A stretch of 14,823 nucleotides of DNA from Pseudomonadota bacterium (lineage in GTDB: Bacteria; Myxococcota_A; UBA796; SXON01). The stretch lies in assembly GCA_005776735.1 (NCBI GenBank), contig SXOM01000340.1, positions 1 to 14,823 of the forward strand. The letters are read 5' to 3'. Below the pieces are notes generated by a model. It saw only the letters and a list, made by a program, of their open reading frames with translations. It did not search any database and was not told the origin of the DNA. Below, piece by piece: positions 1 through 7,160 of this stretch (positions within the stretch are counted from its first letter, which is position 1; each line of letters begins with the position of its first letter). The translations under genes and the position numbers were made by a program.

Positions 1-178
1 GGCCCGCGTCCTCGTCTCGCCGCATCCGCCGCCACGCCCACCCAACCCGCTCGAAGTTCGGCGTTGCCACGCTCGCCGACCGGGCGTCGGTGCAGCCAGC
101 CCCTCGCGGTTCGGCGTCCTGCCGTTGTGCCAAACGCCGCTGCCGGTGGTCGGTTCGGTGACGCGGCGGGTGACGGGT

Positions 179-250
179 CGGGTGGAATTGGCCGAGCGTA
201 GCTCAGGTTCGCTTGCGAACCTGCGGCGGAGCGAGCGCCAATTTCACCCG
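179..250. repeat. 72-nt imperfect palindrome, REP/MITE-like or hairpin RNA
   Basis: The outer arms are 179-192 (CGGGTGGAATTGGC) and 237-250 (GCCAATTTCACCCG), complementary at 13 of 14 positions. At the centre, 204-223 reads CAGGTTCGCTTGCGAACCTG, two perfect 9-nt arms around TT. Between arms and core are GAGCG motifs on both sides (194-198 and 229-233) that pair poorly. The region is noncoding, so the symmetry is not a codon artefact. It resembles intergenic palindromic repeats or small non-autonomous elements, but only one copy is visible, so the class is inferred. Confidence 0.5.
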
Positions 251-323
251 GCCCGGCAGGACCCGGAGGTGACTTCGTTTCTGTTTCCCCGAGGCGCGAC
301 GCTGCATTTGGCCTCTACCCAGG

Positions 324-358
324 AGGACGCCGACCCGCGCCCCGGGGCGCCGCGTCCT
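324..358 (-). terminator. GC-rich hairpin after the 116-aa gene, possible terminator
   Basis: AGGACGC (324-330) pairs with GCGTCCT (352-358). Inside it lies a perfect 14-nt palindrome, GCGCCCCGGGGCGC (337-350). Read on the minus strand, the hairpin begins about ten nucleotides after the TAG stop at 371-369, the usual place for a terminator. No run of U follows, so it may be a weak or factor-assisted terminator, or only a structured 3' end. Confidence 0.4.
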
Positions 359-368
359 GCCCGACGCC

Positions 369-719
369 CTACCCCTCGGCGATCTGGACGACGTCGAGCG
401 CTTCGACCTCGGTGACGTAGGCGAGGAGGACCGCGTTGACCACCGGCGGGGTGACCACGATGTGCTCCGGCCGGAGGCTCGCGGTGACGTCGCGGGCCAG
501 GGCGCCGATGTCGACCGACTCGAGGGCGCGGACGTGGTGTCGCGCGACGAGGATCACGCCCTTGGCGACGAGCGGGCTCACGTCCCCGTCGAGGCGCTCG
601 ACGACGCGGCGCACCAACGGGTCCAGGAACACCCACTCGTCGTCCACCGTGCGGAAGGTCGGCTCGGGGAGGGGCGGCAGGCCCGGGAGGCGCGTGGCTC
701 TCGGACCCGCGCGGTTCAC
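369..719 (-). CDS. Hypothetical 116-aa protein, coupled to the porin gene
   Basis: I do not recognise this family. The start is the GTG at 719-717, which overlaps the TGA stop of the upstream porin gene (716-718) as GTGA, an arrangement typical of translational coupling. The protein has a Pro-rich beginning (LPGLPPLPEP), then a charged, probably helical body with VDDEWVFLDPLVRRVVERL, an RHHVRALESV segment and a hydrophobic VVTPPVVNAVLLAYV stretch, ending in an acidic EVEALDVVQIAEG tail. No signal peptide is visible, so it is probably cytoplasmic although its partner is an outer-membrane protein. The composition is protein-like and unlike the shadow frames around it, which together with the GTGA join is the main support. 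Confidence 0.7.
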   Translation of the reverse strand: MNRAGPRATRLPGLPPLPEPTFRTVDDEWVFLDPLVRRVVERLDGDVSPLVAKGVILVARHHVRALESVDIGALARDVTASLRPEHIVVTPPVVNAVLLAYVTEVEALDVVQIAEG

Positions 720-1795
720 AGCTTGAACTGCGCCCAGAGGCGTGCGGTGTCGTTGTCGACCGCGTCCTGACCTTCGAGCCGCAGCTCGTAGCCCGCGCCG
801 ATGCGCACGTGGTCCTCGGCCGTGTGCCACGCGCCGCCGACCAACAGGTGCGAGTACTGGCCGAGCGTGCTGTCGTCGAACATCGAGAACCGCACCGCGG
901 GCTCGACGGGGCCGACCTGGTAGCTGGCCTGGCCGGTGACCCCCCACCGGTCGGTCTCCGCCCACACCTCGGGCGACTCGACGGTGGTGGCCGTCGGCGC
1001 GAGGTGGCTGAAGCTGCCGTCGACCAGGAGCGAGAGTCCCGCCACCCGCAGCATCGCGTCGCCGCCCACCGCCCAGGTGTCGGTGGCCTCGCCGATCTCG
1101 TAGAACGCGTTCGCGCCGATGCCGAGACCGAACTCCTTCCGATCGCCCCACGTGGTGTAGGTGTTCGCCTTGCCGACGTCCCACTCCAGGCGGCCCACGA
1201 GCAGCTTGCCGACGGTGTCGTCGCCGAACAGGTCGCCGCTGGCGTTGAACGCGCCGAGCGTGACCTTGCCGCCCCCCCGGCCGTAGCCGGCGGTGAGGCC
1301 GAGGGCGCGGTCGGGGACCAGGTGCTCCGAGGCGATGCCCCGCTCGGTGAAGACCAGCTCCCCCGCGCCCATCATCTGGTCGCGCGAGTAGGGGAGCTTG
1401 GTGCGGCCGGCGCGGATGTCCATGCCCTTGACCGGCTCCACGCCCACCCAGGCGTCGACGATCTCGATGGGCTCGCTCGCCGGCTCCAGGCCGTCGTAGG
1501 GCGCGCTGGTGCCGATGGTCAGGCGGTACTGCCACCGCTTGATGTCCCCCGCGAGCCCGACGCGGGCGCGCTTGATCTTCAAGCCTGGATCATCCTCGGG
1601 ATCGCCGTACCCGGTCGAGTCGGCCTGCGCGTCGACGTCCATGTCGTACGCGGTGAGCCACACCTGGAGCAGGGCGGTCGGGCGCACGGCCGCGCCATCG
1701 ACCGCGAACGGGAAGGTCCCGGCGGGCGGCGGTGGCGGCGCGTGATCTTCGGCGTGGGCGGTTGAAGAAAGTGCGAGGGCGAGGAGCATCGGCAT
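716..1795 (-). CDS. Outer-membrane porin, OprO/OprP-like
   Basis: This 359-aa protein looks like a phosphate-selective-porin (OprO/OprP) type beta-barrel, which would let anions or small solutes across the outer membrane. The start ATG at 1795 gives a short signal peptide, MPMLLALALSSTAHA, before EDH and a Pro run; an alternative ATG lies at 1789. Family-like features are IKRARVGLAGDI near residue 85, then DAWVGVEPVKGMDIRAGRTK and LPYSRDQMMG, matching the 'DAYV...GQxKxPFSRE' region, followed by PDRALGLTAGYG. The rest is alternating aromatic and glycine-rich strands ending in AQFKL. The C-terminal residue is Leu rather than the usual Phe. It overlaps the next gene by GTGA. Substrate specificity cannot be read from the sequence. 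Confidence 0.8.
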   Translation of the reverse strand: MPMLLALALSSTAHAEDHAPPPPPAGTFPFAVDGAAVRPTALLQVWLTAYDMDVDAQADSTGYGDPEDDPGLKIKRARVGLAGDIKRWQYRLTIGTSAPYDGLEPASEPIEIVDAWVGVEPVKGMDIRAGRTKLPYSRDQMMGAGELVFTERGIASEHLVPDRALGLTAGYGRGGGKVTLGAFNASGDLFGDDTVGKLLVGRLEWDVGKANTYTTWGDRKEFGLGIGANAFYEIGEATDTWAVGGDAMLRVAGLSLLVDGSFSHLAPTATTVESPEVWAETDRWGVTGQASYQVGPVEPAVRFSMFDDSTLGQYSHLLVGGAWHTAEDHVRIGAGYELRLEGQDAVDNDTARLWAQFKL

Positions 1796-4700
1796 GTGGG
1801 TACGGGCTCGAAGCGATATCGTACCACCGCCATGCTGCTCCTCGCGATCCTCGGCTGCTCCACCTCGTCCGAATGGGCCTCCGCCCGACAGATCGACACG
1901 TTGACGGACACCGTCGGCGGTCCCAAGGCCACGGCGCGCCCGGGCGACTACCTGTTGGAGAACGACCGCATCCGCGTCGCGATCCTCGGGCCGCGCTACT
2001 CGATGGGTCCGTCGCCCTACGGCGGCACCCTCGCCGACGCCGACCTGCAGCGACCCGACCCGAAGTACGGCGCCGGCCACGGAAAGGACCAGATCGCCGA
2101 GGTCTTCTCCACGGTCAACATGAACATCGCCGCGGTCGACGAAGCGGGCGAGGTCGTCGTGCTCCAGGAGGGGAGCGCCACCGAGGCGGCCATCATCCGC
2201 GCGTCGGCCACCGGGGCGCCGTTCCTCACGATGTTGTCGCCGCTCTGGGCCATCGTCGACCAGCCCGAGTTCGTCATCACCAACGACTACATCCTCGATC
2301 CGGGCTCCCCGGCGGTGAAGATGGTCACGACCGCATCGTTGACCGCCGAGTTCACCGACGCGGTGGAGGTCGAGGGCTCCACCACCGAGCTGAAGCTGCT
2401 CGAGTACGCGATGGTGAGCGGCCTGTCGTTCGGCGACTTCTACCTGCAGGGCGGCAGCGTCGACGTGTTCGCCCCCGGCGGCGGCTTCGACGAAGACCAG
2501 CTCGTGTCCGAGGCGGTGTCGGCGGGCAAGAACACGTTCGAGAGCCCGTTCCGGTACCCGTTCCTCGCGGGCGTGGCCGACGGCGTGTCGTACGCCATCA
2601 TGGCCGACGGCGGCGACCTGTTCGTGCCCCTCTTCACCTCGTCGCAGACCGCGACGTTCGGCGCCGGCCGCATCGGCACCGTCACCGACGAGGGCGACAC
2701 CGGCGAAGGCGACGAAGAGTACGACCGCTTCTCGGGCGGCGGGGTGTGGCAGTACACGCGCTGGTTCGCGGTGGGCAAGGGCGACGTCGGGAGCGCGCTC
2801 GACGCGCTGATCGAAGCACGCGGCCTCGCGCACGGCACGGTGCGCGGGCATGTCCTCGAGGAGGGCACCGGGGTCGCTGTGTCACACGCCGACGTGCTGG
2901 TCTTCCAGGCCGGCGCCGACGCGCCGTGGAACCAGTGGATGTCCGACGTCGGCGACGACACCCAGCCCGACGGCAGCTTCGGCGGGTCCTTGCCCCCCGG
3001 CAGCTACGAGCTGCTCGTGCACCGCGAGGGGTACCCCGACGGCGAACGCGTCGCCATCGAGGTCGTCGACGGCGAGGAGGTCACGGTCGCGATGCCGGCG
3101 CGGCGCGCGGGCGCGCTGCACGTCGAGGTGGTGGACGAGACCGGTCGGCCGGTCCCCGCCAAGGTCACGGTCGTCCCCGACGAGGGCACCAGCCCGCTGA
3201 ACCGCGCCTACGGCGACACCATCGTCACCGGCAACGCGGCGGCGGCGTTCTTCCTGGCCCACGGCGAAGGCAGCGCCACGTTGCCCCCCGGCACCTACCG
3301 CGCCATCGCCAGCCGCGGGCTGGAGTACGAACTGGCGGAGTCCGAGGTCTTCACCATCCGCGAGGACGGCGCGGCCGACCTCACCCTGCAGGTGGTGCAC
3401 TCGGTGGAGTCCGACGGCTGGGTCAGCGCCGACTTCCACGTCCACGCGAGCCACAGCTTCGACAGCGGCGTGTCCCTCGAGAACCGCGTGGTGACCATGG
3501 TCGCCGAGGGCGTGGAGTTCTTCACCAGCTCCGACCACGACTACCTCACCGACTACGCGCCGGTGGTGCAGGCCCTCGACCTCGAACCCTTCGTGAAGAC
3601 CGCGGTGGGCCTGGAGACGACCACGCTCGAGGTCGGCCACTACATCGGCTTCCCGCTCGCCGACGACACGCTGAAGGACCAGGGCGGGGCGTTCGACTGG
3701 ACCGGCCTCACCCCGATCGAGATCCTGGGCGAGCTCGAAGACCTCGGCGTCCGCGCCGGCTACGAGCCGATGCGCATGGTCGCGCACCCGCGCGACGGCA
3801 TCCTCGGCTACTTCGACCAGTTCGGGTTCAGCGCCTACGACGGCAAGGTGTCGACGCCGACGTTGTCGTTTGCCAACCCCATCCTCAAGGAGCCGCTGAA
3901 CTTCACCACCGAGTTCGACGCGCTCGAGCTCCTCAACGGCAAGCGCACCGAGCTCATCCGCACGCCCACCCAGCCCGAGCTCGACCGCTACGCCGCGGGG
4001 GAGCCGGTCCGGCCGTACGACCTCGTGGAGCGCACCGCCCAGGAGCAGCTCGATCTCGACGCCGACGTGTACCGCCTCGGCTACGGTCACGACGGCCAGG
4101 TCGACGACTGGTTCACGCTGCTGAACACCGGCGTGCGGGTCACCGCGATCGGCAACTCCGACACGCACGGCCGCTTCTCCATCGAGGCCGGCTGCCCGCG
4201 CAACTACGTCTACGTCGAGCGCGACGAGCCGGCGGGGCTCGACGAGCAGGCCGTGGCCGACGCGGTGAAGGCGGGGCGGGTCGTCGCGAGCTACGGGCCG
4301 TTCGTCCGCTTCGAGACCGACGACGGCGCCATGGTCGGCGACACCGTCACCCCGACCGACGGGGCGGTCACCTTCTCCATCGAGGTGCAGGCCCCGACGT
4401 GGATGAGCGTCGACCGCGTGGAGCTGTACCAGAACGGTGTGCTGGTCCACGAGTGGGAGGGGCTCGACCCCGACGTCATCAAGATGCAGCAGACCCTCGA
4501 CGTCACCGTCGACAAGGACAGTTGGTTCGTGGTCATCGCGCTCGGCGACGACGACCTCGCGCCGGTGTTCAGCCCGGTCGAGATCCCGCCCGTCGAGCTC
4601 CAAGACGTCGTGGTCGAGGCGCTCTCGACCGTCCCGGCGGTCGGCGCGTTCGTCTCGCCCGGCGTGCCCATCCCGCGGGACGGGCCCGTGCTTCCGTTTG

Positions 4701-4798
4701 CGCTGACCAACCCGATCTGGGTCGACGCCGACGGCGACGGCGTGTTCACCCCCCCGGGCATCCCGGAGTTCATGCGCGAGCCCGTCGAGCCCGAGTGA
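1796..4798 (+). CDS. CehA/McbA-family PHP metallohydrolase lipoprotein
   Basis: This 1000-aa protein is probably a secreted metal-dependent hydrolase of the CehA/McbA family (PHP superfamily). The PHP signatures are DFHVHASHS (546-554; His548, His550, His553), SSDHD (578-582), Glu607 and His615, VAHPRD (662-667) and GNSDTHG (786-792), which would form the metal site. Before them lie an unrecognised beta-rich N-terminal region (about 30-330) and two carboxypeptidase-regulatory-like domains (about 346-440 and 441-530). A DADGDG loop (977-982) near the end resembles a calcium loop. The N-terminus MGTGSKRYRTTAMLLLAILGC suggests a lipoprotein. The GTG at 1796 has GAGGAG nine nucleotides upstream; ATG at 1832 is an alternative giving 988 aa. 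The substrate is unknown: named relatives cleave carbamates, but most members are uncharacterised. Confidence 0.85.
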   Translation: MGTGSKRYRTTAMLLLAILGCSTSSEWASARQIDTLTDTVGGPKATARPGDYLLENDRIRVAILGPRYSMGPSPYGGTLADADLQRPDPKYGAGHGKDQIAEVFSTVNMNIAAVDEAGEVVVLQEGSATEAAIIRASATGAPFLTMLSPLWAIVDQPEFVITNDYILDPGSPAVKMVTTASLTAEFTDAVEVEGSTTELKLLEYAMVSGLSFGDFYLQGGSVDVFAPGGGFDEDQLVSEAVSAGKNTFESPFRYPFLAGVADGVSYAIMADGGDLFVPLFTSSQTATFGAGRIGTVTDEGDTGEGDEEYDRFSGGGVWQYTRWFAVGKGDVGSALDALIEARGLAHGTVRGHVLEEGTGVAVSHADVLVFQAGADAPWNQWMSDVGDDTQPDGSFGGSLPPGSYELLVHREGYPDGERVAIEVVDGEEVTVAMPARRAGALHVEVVDETGRPVPAKVTVVPDEGTSPLNRAYGDTIVTGNAAAAFFLAHGEGSATLPPGTYRAIASRGLEYELAESEVFTIREDGAADLTLQVVHSVESDGWVSADFHVHASHSFDSGVSLENRVVTMVAEGVEFFTSSDHDYLTDYAPVVQALDLEPFVKTAVGLETTTLEVGHYIGFPLADDTLKDQGGAFDWTGLTPIEILGELEDLGVRAGYEPMRMVAHPRDGILGYFDQFGFSAYDGKVSTPTLSFANPILKEPLNFTTEFDALELLNGKRTELIRTPTQPELDRYAAGEPVRPYDLVERTAQEQLDLDADVYRLGYGHDGQVDDWFTLLNTGVRVTAIGNSDTHGRFSIEAGCPRNYVYVERDEPAGLDEQAVADAVKAGRVVASYGPFVRFETDDGAMVGDTVTPTDGAVTFSIEVQAPTWMSVDRVELYQNGVLVHEWEGLDPDVIKMQQTLDVTVDKDSWFVVIALGDDDLAPVFSPVEIPPVELQDVVVEALSTVPAVGAFVSPGVPIPRDGPVLPFALTNPIWVDADGDGVFTPPGIPEFMREPVEPE

Positions 4799-5634
4799 AC
4801 GACGCGCTGCCGTTTCCCGCCGATCGTCCCTTCCTCCAACTGCCCATCGCGGCGCTGGACTTCGAGACGACGGGCTTGTCGCCGAGCCGCGGCGACCGGG
4901 TGATCGAGGTCGCCGTGGTCCGCGGCCGCCCGGGCGAAGCGCCGCGCACCTGGCAGACGCTCGTACAGCCGGGCCGCACGGTGGCCGCCACGCACATCCA
5001 CGGCATCACCGACGACATGCTCGCCGGCACGCCGCCGTTCGCGGCGATCGCGGACGAGCTCTCCCGGTGGCTCGACGGCGCCGTCGTCGTCGCGCACAAC
5101 GCGTCCTTCGACATCGCGTTCCTGGAGATGGAGTTCGCCCTCGCCGGGCGGCCCGCGCCCCGCCTCGCGGTGGTCGACACGCTCGGGCTCGCCCGCCGGG
5201 TGCTCGCCAGCGGCGACCACCGCCTGAGCACCCTGTGCGAACGCTTCGGCCTGCACCGGGCGCGCGCCCACCGCGCGCTCGACGACGCCCACGCCACCTG
5301 GCACCTGGCCGGGCGCCTGGTGCGGATCGCCGACCCCGCCGGCGAGCTGCGGCTGGAGCACGTACAGCTCCTGTCCCGGCGCCGCACCCCCGCCGAGCTC
5401 GACTCCCTGCTCGCGGTGCTCGACCATGCGCGCGAGCGGCAGGCGCCGATCGTGGTCGACTACCTCTCCGGCGAGTTCCCGGAGCGGCCCGCCACCCGGC
5501 GCACCATCACCGTCCAGAAGCTCACGCGCTCGCGCGTGGGCGCGTGGTGCCACCTTCGCGACGCGGAGCGGACCTTCCGGGTGGACCGACTGCGCGTGGT
5601 CGACGACGGGACTACGCCACCTCGTGCAGGTTGA
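4795..5634 (+). CDS. DEDDh 3'-5' exonuclease with C-terminal WYL-like domain
   Basis: The 279-aa protein starts with a complete DnaQ-type exonuclease: Exo I LDFETTG (Asp22, Glu24), Exo II AHNASFD (His101, Asp106) and Exo III HRALDDA (His159, Asp164), the DEDDh set that binds two metals and trims DNA or RNA 3' ends. The motif ITDDML and a Thr-His-Ile-His-Gly segment also match the family. After a linker, residues about 215-270 read like a compact WYL domain: IVVDYLSG, then WCHLRD (251-256) and RTFRVDRL (259-266). WYL domains usually sense ligands or nucleic acid in regulators. The GTG start overlaps the stop of the PHP hydrolase as GTGA, so the two are probably co-translated although one is exported and the other is not. 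It is not the replicative epsilon subunit by architecture. Confidence 0.85.
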   Translation: MNDALPFPADRPFLQLPIAALDFETTGLSPSRGDRVIEVAVVRGRPGEAPRTWQTLVQPGRTVAATHIHGITDDMLAGTPPFAAIADELSRWLDGAVVVAHNASFDIAFLEMEFALAGRPAPRLAVVDTLGLARRVLASGDHRLSTLCERFGLHRARAHRALDDAHATWHLAGRLVRIADPAGELRLEHVQLLSRRRTPAELDSLLAVLDHARERQAPIVVDYLSGEFPERPATRRTITVQKLTRSRVGAWCHLRDAERTFRVDRLRVVDDGTTPPRAG

Positions 5635-7087
5635 TGTAGCGGTTCCCCTGGATGGGGATGCGGCCGAGCAGGACGGTGGGCTGCTCGACCTGCCGGGCGC
5701 CGACCTCGGTGAGCAGGATGCGCCCGCGGTGGGCGCTCAGGTTCATCATCCACCGGGCGAGGTAGAACGGCCCGGCCAGCTCCCACCCGTCGCCGGGGCG
5801 CTGGGTGTCGGGGCGCAGGCGGCACACCCCCGGGGCCACGCCCGCGGAGAGCCGGTAGCCCGCCGCCGACGTGAGGCGGTGCAAGGTGAGCGCCGACCGG
5901 AGCGCGCGCCCCACGGCCTCGCGTAGGCCGCCGCCGGCGCCCCACACCACCAGCAGGCTGCCCTCGCCGCGCTCCCACACCTCGCCCTGGCTCTCGGCGA
6001 TCACCCCCATCCACTCCTGCGTGAGCGCGGGGATGGACTGCCGCGGCGACGCGATGGACCGCGGCGGCGGGGCCGCCTCGAGCGCGAGCACGACCACCGG
6101 CGTGGGCGGCGTGGAGCGAGACGCGGCCGACCGGCCGGGCGCCGACGGGATGGCCGCGGCGTTGGCCGCTTCGATGACGTCGCGCAGGTACGCGCTCAGG
6201 TCGCTGTTGGTGGCGCGATGCCCTTCGCCGACGATGATCTTCGACAGGGCGTCGTACATCTCCTGCGCGTCGTGCCACCGGTCCTCCGGCTGCCGGGACA
6301 ACGTCTTGAGCAGGAAACCCTCGAGCTCTTCGCTGATCTCCTTGCGGTACGGCCTGGGGCTCGGCACCTCGGCGCGACGCACGCGGGCCAGGGTCTCGTC
6401 GCGACTGGCCGCTTTGAACAGGCGCCGGCCGGTCAACAGCTCGTACAACATCGTGCCGAGCGAGAACAGGTCGCTCCGCCCGTCGAGCGGGCGCGACTCG
6501 GCCTGCTCGGGCGACATGTAGCTGTACTTGCCACGGATCACGTTGGCGTCGGCCTTCTGGACCGCGGCGCGGCTGATGCCGAAGTCGGTGAGCTTGACCT
6601 CGCCCGAGAAGCTGATGAGCACGTTCTGCGGGGAGACGTCGCAATGGACGAGGTGGAGCGGCCGCCCCTGGTCGTCGGTGTGCCCATGCGCGTAGGCCAG
6701 CGCCTTCAGCACCTCGCCGGTGGCGAAGAGTGCGAGGCTGAGCGGGAAGTCGCCCAGCGAGCGAGCCCGCGCGGACAGGCGCGCGAGGTCGAGCCCGTGG
6801 ACGTACTCCATCGCGATGTACAGGTGCTCTTCGTGCTGGCCGAGCTCGAACACCTGGACGATGTTGACGTGCGACAGCTCGGCCGCGATGCGCGCCTCGT
6901 TCTTGAACATCTCGCGGAACTCGTCGTCCTTGGCGAGCTGATCGAGGATGCGCTTGACCACGAGGATCTTCTCGAACCCCATCGCGCCGGTGGAGCGTGC
7001 GCGAAAAACTTCGGCCATGCCACCCGTCGCGATCTTCTCCAGGAGCTGGTACGGCCCGAAGGCCTGCGGCGCGGAGGGGGTGGACAT
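5612..7087 (-). CDS. Hanks-type Ser/Thr protein kinase with cyclase-like tail
   Basis: A 491-aa cytoplasmic kinase without transmembrane segments. The kinase domain (about 13-275) has the glycine loop IATGGMAEVF (19-28), Lys45 in VVKR, Glu64, the catalytic loop HCDVSPQN (148-155, Asp150, Asn155), DFG (168-170) and YMSPEQ (190-195), so all catalytic residues are present. Cys instead of Arg in HRD marks it as a non-RD kinase, which is frequent in myxobacterial kinases. A Pro/Ser/Ala-rich linker leads to residues 358-491, which resemble a class III nucleotidyl cyclase fold (EVWERGEGSLLVVWG, AVGRALRSALTL, LSAGVAPG, HRGRILLTEVGA) but lack the metal-binding Asp pair, so this part is probably a sensory or structural relic. 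The 3' end overlaps the converging exonuclease gene by 23 nt. Its targets are unknown. Confidence 0.9.
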   Translation of the reverse strand: MSTPSAPQAFGPYQLLEKIATGGMAEVFRARSTGAMGFEKILVVKRILDQLAKDDEFREMFKNEARIAAELSHVNIVQVFELGQHEEHLYIAMEYVHGLDLARLSARARSLGDFPLSLALFATGEVLKALAYAHGHTDDQGRPLHLVHCDVSPQNVLISFSGEVKLTDFGISRAAVQKADANVIRGKYSYMSPEQAESRPLDGRSDLFSLGTMLYELLTGRRLFKAASRDETLARVRRAEVPSPRPYRKEISEELEGFLLKTLSRQPEDRWHDAQEMYDALSKIIVGEGHRATNSDLSAYLRDVIEAANAAAIPSAPGRSAASRSTPPTPVVVLALEAAPPPRSIASPRQSIPALTQEWMGVIAESQGEVWERGEGSLLVVWGAGGGLREAVGRALRSALTLHRLTSAAGYRLSAGVAPGVCRLRPDTQRPGDGWELAGPFYLARWMMNLSAHRGRILLTEVGARQVEQPTVLLGRIPIQGNRYINLHEVA

Positions 7088-7160
7088 CGCGCAGCCGACC
7101 TAACCCGCCCGCGTCGGAAATCGCCTTGTGGGCCACGGCGAGATCGTGTACTTGACGGCG
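7088..7160. promoter_or_regulatory. Divergent spacer between kinase and lipoprotein genes
   Basis: The 73 nt between the kinase start (7087) and the lipoprotein start (7161) must hold the promoters for both genes unless they lie inside the coding regions. I see no confident -35/-10 pair in either direction. A weak AGGT about ten nucleotides before the kinase ATG may be its ribosome-binding site. No clear Shine-Dalgarno precedes the lipoprotein ATG. Confidence 0.3.

Larger units (their letters stand above)
1..368. other. Left-edge region without a convincing gene
   Basis: No frame here looks like a real protein. The open frames on both strands are rich in Arg, Pro and Ala, have no start with a ribosome-binding site, and read like GC-driven shadow frames. 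The stretch does contain two structured elements listed separately: a 72-nt imperfect palindrome near 179-250 and a GC hairpin at 324-358 just past the minus-strand gene. It may be the tail end of an intergenic region whose left neighbour lies outside the window. Confidence 0.6.

Noticed and set aside
125..415. Possible 96-aa protein at the left edge
   Set aside because: It needs a TTG start, has no ribosome-binding site, runs through the palindrome and overlaps the end of the 116-aa gene; composition is not protein-like.
2882..4603. 573-aa open frame on the minus strand across the PHP hydrolase gene
   Set aside because: It is rich in Val, Asp, His, Gly and Arg without domain logic, and lies antisense to a gene with clear catalytic motifs; it is a GC-bias shadow.
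1732..4794. Long open frame on the plus strand upstream of, and in frame with, the exonuclease
   Set aside because: This part is Arg/Pro/Gly-rich out-of-frame translation of the hydrolase. Real protein begins at the GTG at 4795.
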